A DNA stretch of 30,189 bases from Balamuthia mandrillaris (taxonomy: Eukaryota; Discosea; Longamoebia; Balamuthiidae): positions 1 through 30,189 of the forward strand of contig JAVKOQ010000526.1 of assembly GCA_031835245.1 (NCBI GenBank). The letters are read 5' to 3'. Positions 1-9,198 of this stretch are shown piece after piece; the stretch's first letter is position 1; each line of letters opens with the position of its first letter. Below the pieces are notes generated by a model, which ran no database searches, had not been told where the DNA came from, and saw nothing but the letters and a program-made list of their open reading frames with translations. Both the position numbers and the translations under genes were made by a program.

Positions 1-6
1 CCTCCA

Positions 7-13
7 TATAAAA
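7..13 (+). promoter_or_regulatory. TATA box of the aldo/keto reductase gene
   Basis: TATAAAA lies 91 bp before the chosen ATG at 104, a spacing that allows a short 5' leader. This is inferred from the motif and its position only; the upstream flank is cut by the window edge. Confidence 0.5.
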
Positions 14-103
14 CGTCGACAAGGAGGGACCCATTCAGCTGTGACGACGTGATTAGAAAGCCGTTTGCCTATCGAGGCCGCCAAAGGAAGGGAAGGGAGC
101 AAG

Positions 104-1881
104 ATGATGCTGAACACACCAACTAGCATGGTGCGCAGAAGCCTTTGCGGAGACTTTACCATTTGTCCGGTGCTTAATGGCTTGTGGCAAGTTTCTGGCG
201 GACATGGTAAGATCGACTTGAGCAAAGCGTTAAGCGAGGTATACTTCTTCGGGCGTTCTTCCTTTGTTTCTCACTCACCAACGGAAAAAAACACCAGATG
301 AGAGAGTATGCGAAAGAAGGGTATACCACTTTTGATGGAGCGGATATTTATGGCCCCGCTGAAGATCTGATGGGAGCTTTTGTCGAGCGTTATCCAGATC
401 AGCCCGTTGAGATGTTCACGTATGCGTTCCTTTGTGCTTCACGTACAAAAATAAAATAAAATACCTAACGCTCTAACCAATTTAAAAACAGCAAGTGGGT
501 GCCACGACCAGGACCCATGACCAGGCAAGTGGTTGAAGAGAACATTAACAATGCTCTCGAACGAATGAAAAGTTGGTCTTTTGTACAATCTCTTGTTCCT
601 TCCTCCCTTCCTTCTTTCTTCGTTTTCTTCGTTTTCTTTCTTCTCTTTCTGCTATCTTCTTTTCTTCGTTCTTCATTCTTCTTCATTCTTCTATAGTTTC
701 TTTCTTTCTTTCTCCGCACGTCCTTGTTATCCTAGTTCACGTTTCCTGCTAACGGTAATTTTGTGCAGCGACTCAGTTGGATTTGTTGCAATTCCATTGG
801 TGGGGTTAGTCTTTCTCTTCTCTTCATCATTCTCTTCTCTTCTCTTCTCTCGTGCATACGTTCAAAGCTGCTTCTCTCCCGGTTGGCGTTGACTCCTTTT
901 GCTCCACTTTGCGTTAAAAATAGACTATGACGACGAACGGTATCTCGACGCTATTAAGCACCTCAAGGACCTTCAACACGAAGGCAAGATACGTTTCCTC
1001 GGGGTAATGCATATCACTCACATTGTTCCTCTCCTTCCCTTCTAGCCTTACTTGTTGTGATGCTATGTTCTCATTTCTATCCTCCTGTATCAGCTAACCA
1101 ACTTTGACACGGAACACATGGCAAAGATCGTAAACTCGTCCATTCCAATTGTCTCCAACCAAGTCTCTTTCTCTCTCATCGACACGCGGCCGGAACAGAA
1201 GATGATACCTTTCTGCCAACAACACAACATTAAACTTTTGTGTTACGGAACTCTGTTGGGAGGTTTTCTCTCCGAAAAGTATGTGAACGTTTCTTCGGAG
1301 CCCACATCCAAGAGAGAGCTCAACACCATCTCTTTGCGAAAGTACAAACGATTCATCGATGAGTGGGGCGGATGGACTCTGTTTCAACAACTGACCAACG
1401 CGCAATGGTTCGGTTTGGTGGTGGTCCTCGTGGACACTACTTTTCCTTGGTATAAGCAGCAGGGGATCTCCGGGACATTTTTTGGTGCGCTGCATTCCTT
1501 GCCATTTCTTTTCAGTCAACTGTTGAGCGTGTTGAAGGAAGTGGCGGATAAGCATGAAGTTAGCATCAGCAATGTCGCTGCGAGGTGGGTCTTGGATAAG
1601 CCTATGGTACGAATTTTTTAGGAAGTTCTTCCCGCCTCCTCTCTCTTCTGTTTACCATTCTCTTGTTGCTTCTCTTCATCGAACTTATTCTCATCCTGGT
1701 CGTTCTCATAAAGGTTGGAGGTATTATAATCGGAACCCGCTTGAGCCTTTCACAACACAGAGCGGAAAACCAAAAGATCTTCTCCTTTGAGCTCGACGAA
1801 AAAGACCACCAAAAGATCAACTCCGTTTTGAGCCAAGGAAACACGTTAGCTGGTGATTGTGGGGATGAATACCGCGACTAA
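104..1881 (+). CDS. Aldo/keto reductase, multi-exon
   Basis: NAD(P)H-dependent oxidoreductase of the AKR superfamily; its substrate cannot be told. Exons by frame and GT-AG sites: 104-238, 298-419, 492-571, 769-804, 924-1003, 1094-1606, 1714-1881 (1134 nt, 377 residues). Motifs in order: NGLWQVSGGHG at the N terminus; FDGADIYG with the catalytic Asp and Tyr; TKWVPRPG with the catalytic Lys; LDLLQFHWW with the catalytic His; EGKIRFLGLTNFDT; and GGIIIGTRLS, the cofactor-binding end. The full catalytic tetrad is therefore present. The donor of exon 3 (GTTGGT at 572) is weak but is the only one that keeps frame. Family members run straight from the WxLFQQL region to LLSVLKEVADKH, whereas this gene has about 40 extra residues there, part of which may be an intron (see 1450-1515). 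It converges with the gene ending at 2078. Confidence 0.88.
1450..1515 (+). other. Possible 66-nt in-frame intron in the AKR gene
   Basis: The segment begins with the good donor GTATAAG and ends with the pyrimidine-rich acceptor TTTCTTTTCAG. It is 22 codons long and has no stop, so retention or removal both leave an open frame. It lies inside a stretch absent from related AKRs, which favours splicing, but about 18 unexplained residues upstream remain either way. Confidence 0.4.
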
Positions 1882-2077
1882 AACCAACAGAAGAAAGAAC
1901 GTGAGCTTTGTAAGTTTCAATGTTATTGTTGTTATTATTGTTTTGTTTGTTACAATATGAACAGAGAGTTATACACAACTTAGACCAAGAGCTCTCTTTC
2001 CTTCCTCATTTCAGAATGAGCGTTTGCTTTTAGAAAAAAAAAACTGAAACTATTTCACTTTTTTCCCCCGCAGTGCT

Positions 2078-2494
2078 TCACTCCTTGGAGAGGAAAGGAA
2101 ACCTTGGCTGCTTCTCAGTGCTGAGATGGATCCTGGAAAACTGTCGATCGGTATTCCAGTAGACCGGCTTGTAGTTGATGACGAGGAAGCCTCTGTACTC
2201 TGCGTTCTTGTTGCTGCAGTCGCAACTTAATGGAGGGAACTCAAACGACTGTTTATTTTTGTTGTGTGAGTCTTTTTTGTTTGACATTTCAACAGGAAAC
2301 GAGAAAAAGAAACAAAAGGAAAAAAAACAAACCTTGATGGTGGCGACTGCCTGGTCGACGTCTTCCTGCGTGAGTTTCTTCTGAGCAAAAGGGCAGAGAG
2401 TGATGTGGGTGGGCTCCGGTTGGGCGGTCAATGGAGGTTGCTCCCACATCAGACCGGACAAAACGGGCGTGGTGGCGAACATGGAGGTCTCCAT
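2078..2494 (-). CDS. Small two-exon protein, unrecognised
   Basis: Minus-strand gene with exon 1 at 2494-2333 and exon 2 at 2248-2078. The intron runs from GTTTGT to AACAG with phase 0 on both sides, giving 110 residues. It starts METSMFATTPVLSGL, has a central KKLTQEDVDQAV stretch, then a short Cys-x-Cys segment, and ends in a charged C terminus rich in aromatic residues. I see no signal peptide or membrane segment and do not recognise a family. Support for a real gene comes from clean splice sites, matching phase, and a CCAAT/TATA arrangement 400 bp upstream on the same strand. A further donor-like CAG|GTATGC near 2583 suggests a 5'-UTR intron. It is tail-to-tail with the aldo/keto reductase, about 196 bp away. 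Confidence 0.6.
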   Translation of the reverse strand: METSMFATTPVLSGLMWEQPPLTAQPEPTHITLCPFAQKKLTQEDVDQAVATIKVCFFSFCFFFSFPVEMSNKKDSHNKNKQSFEFPPLSCDCSNKNAEYRGFLVINYKPVYWNTDRQFSRIHLSTEKQPRFPFLSKE

Positions 2495-3404
2495 TTAAAA
2501 CTCTTGGTTGGGAGAGACACAAAAAAAGTGAGCCAACATGGAAAAAACAGCATGAAGAGGGAGAGGAAGCTCAATGGGCATACCTGTTTGTTGAAAAAAG
2601 TGGTCACGAGAGGTCACGCTTTTGGCCGTGTTATTCGATCCAGTTTTGGGAAAATAAATTAAATAAAACAAAAAAAACAATGAGTGTGTGGTGCTGCTTT
2701 GTTCGTGCGAAAAGAACAGCTTGAGGTTCTGGTTTGTTCACTTGGGGTCAGCCTGCCTGTGCGTTTTTTGTAATGGGGAGCCTTCACAAAAAAAAAAGTG
2801 GTTGGTTTTGGTGGTGGTGGTGGGTGGCTTGGTGGTTGGTGTGATTCGTAAGTGAAGGGGAAACAGGGAAAGAGCAAAACGCCAAGTCGCTATTTAAAGG
2901 TCATGACCTGCTGATTGGTTGTTGACAGCAGATGCGGTGGCTCGTCAGGGGGAATATTTCCCGTTTTGGTTTCGAATTTCCATAATCTTGCCGCTGATTT
3001 TCGGCTGATCCCTCCAGCGGCCTATGGCGGGCCACGGATAGGAGCAAGGACAGGAGCGCGTTGATCCTCCCCCATCTTCAGATTGCCCATGAAGCGGGGT
3101 GATCCTCCCGGCCATCTGCCCTGATTGGTTGTTGAGGTGAATGGCCATTTGAAAACTCGCTTGTGGTGCCACCAATCGCGCCTGGGCTTTCTGGTGAATC
3201 CACGCGTACAAAAAGTCCAGAGAGATTAACCCGTCTCACAGCGTCATCTTATGGATAAACTGTGAAATAGTTAACCGGTGAAAAGGTAAGAGCTGTTCCG
3301 CTTATACTATTTTTGACTATTTCCCTGTCATTTAAAAAACATTTAACAAAATAACAAACTTCGAAGCGTTTTCCTGTTTTCCCCCTCGTTATCCTCACCG
3401 CTTT
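2495..3404. other. Intergenic region with the promoter of the small gene and the 3' flank of the coiled-coil gene
   Basis: No convincing coding exon is seen. The stretch holds a 5'-UTR-like segment for the gene starting at 2494, poly(A/T)-rich spacers, a G/T-rich block (2800-2840), and a GC-richer block (2990-3200) with three GATCC-type short repeats. It also holds two copies of a 15-bp repeat carrying an inverted CCAAT box. Confidence 0.5.
2891..2925 (-). promoter_or_regulatory. CCAAT box, AGGTCATGACCT palindrome and TATA-like box
   Basis: Reading the minus strand, CAACAACCAATCAG (2925-2912) is followed by the perfect 12-bp palindrome AGGTCATGACCT (2909-2898) and TTTAAATA (2898-2891). This compact order suits a core promoter for the minus-strand gene at 2494. 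The same 15-bp CCAAT-bearing sequence occurs again at 3121-3135. Confidence 0.45.
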
Positions 3405-5037
3405 CTAACGCTTTTTTCGTCCATAGAAACCTTCGCCAAGCACAGCTTCCTCTTCAGTTTGTTTCTGTTTTTCTCTGCGTTGTTCGTCCTGCCTCCTGCG
3501 TTCATAGGCGGAGTATTGTTTGGCGGAGAGAAGCTGTTCCTGTCGTTTTCTTTGTTCCTGTTTCCATTTAAATAGTTTTCTCTCACGTTCTTGTCTTATA
3601 TGTTGTTCTGTCGACATGTCGTCTTTCTGTTTTTCTGCTTCTTCGTCGTTTGCGTGCAAGTCAATCACGGTATCTTTTGAACAACGGTCTGCCTTATTGG
3701 TCGTAGCAACATCAACAGCGCCTTCTTCAGCATCAACTATATCAAATACGAGAACATTTGTTCGTTTTCGTTTGACGAATTCATCGCTATTGTCTGAATT
3801 TTTCCGCTTTTGGTGCTGTTGATGCTCATCTTGCGGTTTTTCATCCGAAGAGGAGGAGGAGGAGAAAGAAGAAGAAGGAGAAGTATCGTTTCTCCAAGGG
3901 AGAAGCGAGTTGCTTTCTTTGCGCGTGAACGTGATAGATGGAACGGTCGATATAGATGGAGTTAGTATAGAATTGACTGTCATCGTCTTCGCAGTCATGC
4001 TCATTTGTTCTTGTCTTGACTCTCGCTCGCTTCTATCCAAACTTGGCATTGGTGTCGTGGATGTGATTGATAGTTGCGAAAATGACGAAGAAATTGAAGA
4101 AGAGGAAGAAGGGCAAGAGAGAGTGACTTGTGTTGGTTTGAATTTCTCTTCTTCCAGTTCTTTCACTCTGGCTCTAAGTTGTTGTTTTAAAGCTTCCAAG
4201 GCGGTCAATTGTCCTCTTAGCCTTTTAGTTTGTTGTTTCTCTGTTTCCAATTCTGTTTCCACTTCGATTAAACTTCAAACATAACAACGAGGAGAATATG
4301 GTAAGAACAGAGAAGAACGCTGAAAAATAAAGTAATGAAGGGAGAGAGAACGAAGATACCTCTCTCGATATTTGCGAATGGAAGATTGGAGGCTTGTATT
4401 TTCGGCCTCCAAATCGTCTTTGGTGCTATTTGCTTCTCTTTGGAAGGAGATCAACTTCAGTTCGTATGTTTGCTTGGATTCCACTAGTTCCGTTTTCAAC
4501 TTAATGCTTTCCACTTTGATTTCGTGCAGCTAAGTTATTTTATTGAGCAAGAAATGAACCGAAATGAGATGGACTGCAAAGTAACAAGCAACAACAAAAA
4601 CGAACCTCTTGTTGAAGCTTTTGATGCTCTTCTTCCCGTTTTCTTAGCTCTTCTATCTTATGTTCTTGGTTGGAGATAGCTTCCATTGCTTTGCGTAACA
4701 ATCCTTGCGATTCCTCGTAGCGTGTCAACAAAAGCTCTTTTTCGGATTGAATGCGCTTATTTGTGTTCTGTAGATATTCAAACGCAGCTTGTCTCTGTGG
4801 ATGTTTGTTAAGAAAAGCTTATAAGAAGCAGAAAAAGGAGAGCAAGAATGCAAAGACATACTGATTCTAACTCTTTATCTTTTATAGTGTGGAGCGATTG
4901 AGCGTCTTTTAGTTCAGCTTCCAACAACAGAACACGACTTCTTAGTCGTCGTTCTTCCCCTTTCCAACCTTTGAGGGCCTTTCTCATAACTTTAACTTTG
5001 CCTTATAATGGAAAATGCACAACAAGAGAGAGAGAGA

Positions 5038-5068
<31 letters not shown>

Positions 5069-6914
5069 AGAGGCGTTATGGTGAGATTATGAGATAGAAG
5101 AAAGAACGGGCAGTTTTTTATCCAACCTTGACTCGTTTGATAAGTGTGCAACATTTTTGCATGGGTGTCTTTCAAATGGGCCACTGGCGAATAACGAAAA
5201 AACAAATAAGAAGTAAGAACTACAAAAGAGAGAAAACAGCAAGGAAGTAAACCTGATTTTTGTTCACATTCATAAACAAGTCGGGCTTCATTCAGTTGTT
5301 TCTCAACTTGGGCAAAGTTCTGTTCAAACTTCTCTACCAAAGCTTCGTTAGTAATCAGCTTTGTGGTCGCCTCCTTCAATCGCGTTTCTGCTTGTTCCAA
5401 CCTCTCTTCCATTGCCAGTTGGGAGCTCTGTCAATTTATTCGTTCAACATTGTAGCAAGAAGAAAGAATGCAAAAAAAATGAATGATACCTTTAAAAACT
5501 CTATATACTCGCTTCTAGACGAAGCTCTAATCTGCGCGTCTTGGAGCTCCTCTTCCAGTTGGAACTTCGCATCCTTTTCCTGCCGCACAAGTTGTTGCAA
5601 CTTGGGTGAATATCGCAAAAATAATTAGTCTTGCTGTATTTGCACTCCAACTTCTTATTTTCTGTCTTATTGCTCATTGTTCTTCTCTCTTTGCTTACCA
5701 TGCGTATTTCTTCTTTGGCTTCCATAATTTTACGTTGCTGTTCTTCCAGCAGCAAGCGCTTTTCTCGTTTTCTTTGAGCTTTAAGCTCTAGAGTCAAGGG
5801 GCTGGAGGCATCATCTGCGCCTTTTTCTCCTTTGTTTTTCCGTCGGGAGTGCAACTTGCTCTTGAGTTCTTTGGTAGTTTCTTTCTTTGTACGTAACTTG
5901 TCCTATTTGTGTGCTATATGAGCGGAGGGGAAAGAAGCAATAGGGTTGTGTATTCACCTTGAGCGCTTGGTTCTCTTTGCTCAATGCAAGTAGTTCGTTT
6001 TGTACTTTGGCAAAATTCAAGGAACAAAACTCGAATGAAGGATGGGAAGGCAACACGTGCACCCAAGAACTGCTTCGCTTTGGTTGTTCAACAACAGTCG
6101 ATTCTGTAACACGGCCATCACCTCTCTTGTGTTGGACGACTATCGAATCATCTGCCTGTAAACAAAGTTAGGATAAACAAAAAACTGAGAGAGTGGGAAG
6201 AGAAGCAAGAGCATATCAAGAAGGTAATAAATAATTATCTTGATCCGAGCGATAAGAAGTGATAGTAGAGATAATTGGAACGAAAAGAGAAAGCAGTGGA
6301 AACGCACGGTTTTATCTTGAATCTGGTTGGCAGTGTTTGGGCCATCACCAAGTAATGAAGGCGCATGTTCTGAGGGTACAAAGCTGAGAGATGGAGACGA
6401 AGAAGGAGCTTGCGAACAGATAGAAGAAGGGAACAAGGGAGAATGCTGTGGTGGGATAACGTAAACACATCAGAGGACAGCGAAGGCCAACACAAAGCTG
6501 GAGAGAAAGGTACCTGGTTTCGAAGTTGGGTTGGCAAGGTTGGAGGTCCACCTTGAGGCAGTCGTTTCCGTAGTCTTTGCAGTGCGATAGAAACAGGCTT
6601 TAACAGGGCTGAGAAAGATCGATTAATACCAAGCAATGAGTGAGAGCGGGGAAGGAAATCAAACCTGGCTTTCTGTTGGGGTCGTTGGTAAGAGTAGTAG
6701 CATCAGCAGCTTTGATTTCCTCTAGCGTCTCTCTTTCGTTTGGTATTGTCAGAATTGTTGTTGGTTGTTGTTCCTTATCCTCTATGTTCTCTTCGTCTTC
6801 ACCCAAAACCGTTTCGCCTACGCCTATCGCTAGCTCCTCCTCTTCTTTTTTCACCTCCTCCATATCGTCAATCACTCCTTTGTCATTGACTTGTTCTCCT
6901 CTGACCTCTTCCAT
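3405..6914 (-). CDS. Long coiled-coil protein, 12 exons
   Basis: Exons (minus strand): 6914-6665, 6608-6514, 6445-6308, 6155-5958, 5902-5699, 5600-5490, 5427-5253, 5183-5127, 5001-4862, 4794-4606, 4529-4360, 4272-3405. They total 2595 nt (864 residues) with matching phases at every GT-AG junction. The N-terminal third is acidic and low complexity (EEVKKEEEEL) and then Pro/Ser-rich. From about residue 205 to 640 it is almost continuous heptad-like coiled coil, for example LEQAETRLKEATTK and IEELRKREEEHQK. A Ser/Thr-rich segment follows, then a highly charged Arg/Gln/Glu tail ending GFYGRKKR. No motor, kinase or membrane segment is seen, so a structural or scaffold role (cytoskeletal, centrosomal or Golgi) is possible but not shown. 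The start is the first ATG in the open frame; in-frame stops lie not far upstream. An E2F-type site lies about 240 bp upstream. Confidence 0.85.
5021..5068. repeat. (GA)n microsatellite in an intron of the coiled-coil gene
   Basis: Near-pure AG/GA dinucleotide run inside the intron 5002-5126. On the coding (minus) strand it reads as a polypyrimidine tract. Confidence 0.85.
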
Positions 6915-7026
6915 TCGTTTCTGTGTCTTCCTCGATCGTTCTGCCAGCAACGAAACTGCGCTACTTTCTTGCTACACTTTTTCCTTCGCCAAACAAAAGA
7001 AAAACAAAAGTGGGAAAAAAATGTAG

Positions 7027-7041
7027 CGCCCATTTTGGGCG
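7027..7041. promoter_or_regulatory. Inverted repeat CGCCCA-TTT-TGGGCG
   Basis: Perfect 6-bp arms with a 3-nt centre, about 115 bp upstream of the coiled-coil gene start. A dyad of this kind is a plausible binding site for a dimeric factor. No run of T follows that would suggest a terminator. Confidence 0.35.
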
Positions 7042-7152
7042 TCATGTCGTTGCTGCTAACTTGGAATAAGTTTGCACGTAGCAGCACCTCCCGTCTTCCT
7101 TTGCTTTTTCTGTCGCAACACAAAAAAAAAAAAAAAAGCCTCTCGCTATCTT

Positions 7153-7164
7153 TTTGGCGGGAAA
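7153..7164. promoter_or_regulatory. E2F/DP-type site TTTGGCGGGAAA
   Basis: Exact match to the well-known E2F/DP consensus core GGCGGGAA with TTT in front. It lies about 240 bp upstream of the minus-strand coiled-coil gene. The identical 12-mer occurs upstream of the DyP-Rdx gene at 16698-16709. Confidence 0.5.
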
Positions 7165-7341
7165 TCATGTCCCTTTGGGGCAAAATAGAAATCAAAAAAG
7201 TATATTTACTGGCCAATAGAAAATCAAACATTGATAATCAAAGATTAAAACAACGGGTAAAGGTTAGGCAGGGCTAATATCAAGCCGATCAATGGGACAA
7301 CGAAGGCGTAAAAGGAGGGAATGGGCGGCTTTTTGCTTGGT

Positions 7342-8451
7342 TTAGAAGAAGCAAAAAGGGCGCATAGTGCGAGCAGAGCTGTGATCGCCATGGTTATCAT
7401 CAGAGCTTTCTTTGGAGTCTTCTCCATCGTGATGTTTGCCATCGTCCACATCTCCTCCATCGTGGCCATCACCAATATTGCCGCCGTCGCCATCGTGATG
7501 TTTGCCATCGTCCACATCACCTCCATCGTGGCCATCACCAATGTTGCCGCCATCGCCATCATGGTGTTTTCCATCGTCAACGTCTCCTCCATCCTTGCCG
7601 TCACCAATGTTACCACCATCATAGTCAATATCTCCTCCGTCATAGACATTTCCTCCATCGTAGACGTTTCCACCATCGTATCCGTCATAGACGTTGCCGC
7701 CATCATACCCAATGTTGCCACCATCATAACCGTCGTAGATATTGCCGCCCAACCTTCCACGTCATATCTCGTCATTTCCCCTCTGACTTCCCCTAACGTG
7801 CCACATCATAATATCCACCATATGATTGCCACCGTCATATCCATCGTCATAGATGTTTCCTCCGTCATAGACATTTCCTCCATCGTAGACGTTGCCACCA
7901 TCATATCCGTCATAGACGTTGCCGCCATCATATCCAATGTTGCCACCGTCATAACCGTCGTAGATATTGCCGCCATCATAGACGTTGCCACCATCGTAAC
8001 CAATGTTTCCGCCGTCATAGCGAATGTTTCCTCCGTCATAGCCGATGTTGCTACCATCATAGACGTTGCCACCGTCATAAACGTTGCTACCATCATATCC
8101 AATGTTGCCGCCATTGTAGACATTGCCACCGTCATAGACGTTACCGCCATCGTAGCCAATGTTTCCTCCGTCATAGCCGATGTTGCCGCCATTGTAGACA
8201 TTACCACCATCATAGACGTTGCCACCATCGTAACCAACGTTGCCACCATCGTAGCGAATGTTGCCACCATCATAGATGTTGCCACCGTTGTAGATGTTGC
8301 CACCATCATAACCGTCATAGATGTTGCCGCCGTCGTAGACGTTGCCGCCGTTGTAGTTCCTCTTAGTTGGCGAATTGGTGCTGAGGGCTGCAGAAGCAAA
8401 AGCAGCCACCAACAAGACGACCAACGCGAGCTTAAGCTGGTTGCCTCTCAT
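7342..8451 (-). CDS. Secreted YDGGN-repeat protein (interrupted by one in-frame TGA)
   Basis: The minus-strand frame starts at 8451 with a clear signal peptide (MRGNQLKLALVVLLVAAFAS). About 30 units of the core YDGGN(V/I) follow, many as GYDGGNI or VYDGYDGG. After a short non-repeat stretch the frame meets a TGA at 7764-7762, then continues in the same frame as repeats and changes to a 22-residue type (DGGNIGDGHDGGDVDDGKHH), nearly three copies. It ends in a Ser/Asp-rich tail at 7342. Differences between units fall mostly at third positions of Gly, Tyr, Asp and Asn codons in this frame (GGC/GGT/GGA, TAC/TAT), which marks it as the coding frame although the opposite strand is also open. No homologous family is recognised. 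An extracellular structural, adhesive or ion-binding role is an inference from composition. The TGA could be a real stop, a mutation, or lie within a short unrecognised intron. Confidence 0.75.
7431..7625. repeat. 66-bp tandem repeat, about 2.9 copies
   Basis: Units begin near 7431, 7497 and 7563. The first two differ at only a few positions and the third is more diverged. They encode the 22-residue Asp/Gly/His repeats near the C terminus of the minus-strand protein. Confidence 0.85.
7635..8360. repeat. Short tandem array encoding YDGGN units
   Basis: Degenerate 18- to 21-bp units, all multiples of three, run through the array. On the plus strand they read as variants of GCCACCATCATAGACGTT. 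Unit length varies by whole codons, so the frame is kept. Confidence 0.85.
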
Positions 8452-8548
8452 GATTGTCGTGCGTACCGTTGAAAGTTGTTTGTTGTGTTGTTGCTTTGAA
8501 GTTGTTTTGTTGTTTTTTGGTGTTTTGAGCTACTCTGCTTTAAGAAGA

Positions 8549-8556
8549 TATTTATA
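8549..8556 (-). promoter_or_regulatory. TATA box of the repeat-protein gene
   Basis: TATAAATA on the minus strand, about 98 bp upstream of the ATG at 8451. This matches the TATA-to-ATG spacing seen at the aldo/keto reductase gene. Confidence 0.6.
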
Positions 8557-8681
8557 GTTGAAGGGGCAGTACCAAAGATGGAAGGTGTTTTTTTGTAAGT
8601 GGTTCTTCCTCCTCGAAATTCATATCCATAGGCTAAAATAGGGGTCTCATTCGCTTGTTGTTCATTCTGCTGAAACTTCGC

Positions 8682-8697
8682 CGTGTAACGTTACACG
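8682..8697. promoter_or_regulatory. 16-bp perfect palindrome CGTGTAACGTTACACG
   Basis: A perfect dyad with a central AACGTT, located between two divergent genes. The right arm is followed by TTA, giving a partial extra copy of the half-site. It is likely a binding site for a dimeric regulator; this is inferred from symmetry alone. Confidence 0.4.
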
Positions 8698-8820
8698 TTA
8701 GCTTCTCATTGGGTGCTGCGCTAAAATGTCATTTTAAAACTACAAAATTTTACATGAGAATGCGCCGCCATCAAGACGCTGGCTGGGATGTTTACGGGGA
8801 GATAGGCATCCCAGCCATTA

Positions 8821-8880
8821 GAGAAGAGAAGAGAAGAGAAGAGAAGAGAAGAGAAGAGAGAGAGAGAGAGAGAGTGAGTG
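8821..8880. repeat. (GAGAA)n / (GA)n microsatellite
   Basis: About eight units of a GAGAA pentamer pass into an AG dinucleotide run and then a GTGA run. Confidence 0.9.
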
Positions 8881-9198
8881 AGTGACAGAGTGAGAGAGCG
8901 AGCGAGACGGAGAGACAGAAAAAGGAGGAAGAGAAAGAAGCAGGCAATAAACACCATAACAGGTGAGTAAAGCAGAGAAGGAGAAGAAAAGATAAAGAAG
9001 AGGGAAAAAGACACGTGGCAGAGCAACCAGCACGAATATAGCGTCCTCCCGGCTCGTCTCTTACGTTGCGACTCCAGTTATTGTCGTGCGTTTCTCTTAG
9101 GGAGCAACCGCTTAATTAATAAGTGCTCCTGCGTAACGCCCCGAACAAAAGGGAACAAAACGAACAAACAGAACAGAAACGAGCTAACGACGAAGAAC

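Larger units (their letters stand above)
6915..7341. other. Intergenic: promoter of the coiled-coil gene and 3' flank of the repeat-protein gene
   Basis: No exon is supported. The stretch holds the inverted repeat CGCCCA-TTT-TGGGCG at 7027-7041, a poly(A) run near 7120-7137, an E2F-type motif at 7153-7164, and an AT-rich stretch with a CCAAT box near 7211. A hydrophobic open frame on the minus strand (about 7245-7400) is discussed under rejected items. Confidence 0.5.
8452..9198. other. Divergent intergenic region
   Basis: This is the shared upstream region of the repeat-protein gene (-) and the tail-anchored protein gene (+). It contains a TATA box for the minus gene, a CCAAT box (minus strand, about 8708-8712), the 16-bp palindrome at 8682-8697, the near-palindrome AAAATGTCATTTT (8723-8735), and a purine-rich microsatellite. 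No coding exon is seen. Confidence 0.6.

Noticed and set aside
3520-4284. Plus-strand ORFs rich in Ser/Cys/Phe
   Set aside because: They are shadows of the last exon of the minus-strand coiled-coil gene.
7245-7400. Hydrophobic minus-strand C-terminal frame (ITALLALCALFASS, then FYAFVVPLIGLILAL) as a membrane anchor of the repeat protein
   Set aside because: It lies in a different frame from the YDGGN repeats, and I found no phase-correct intron joining them. It may be chance.
7635-8360. CRISPR-like array
   Set aside because: Units are contiguous, lack unique spacers, and encode a codon-periodic repeat protein in a eukaryotic context.
7321-8472. 383-codon plus-strand ORF of hydrophobic V/A/I/D repeats as a real protein
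   Set aside because: Unit-to-unit differences are mostly synonymous on the minus strand and mostly replacing on the plus strand. The minus strand has the signal peptide and the TATA box.
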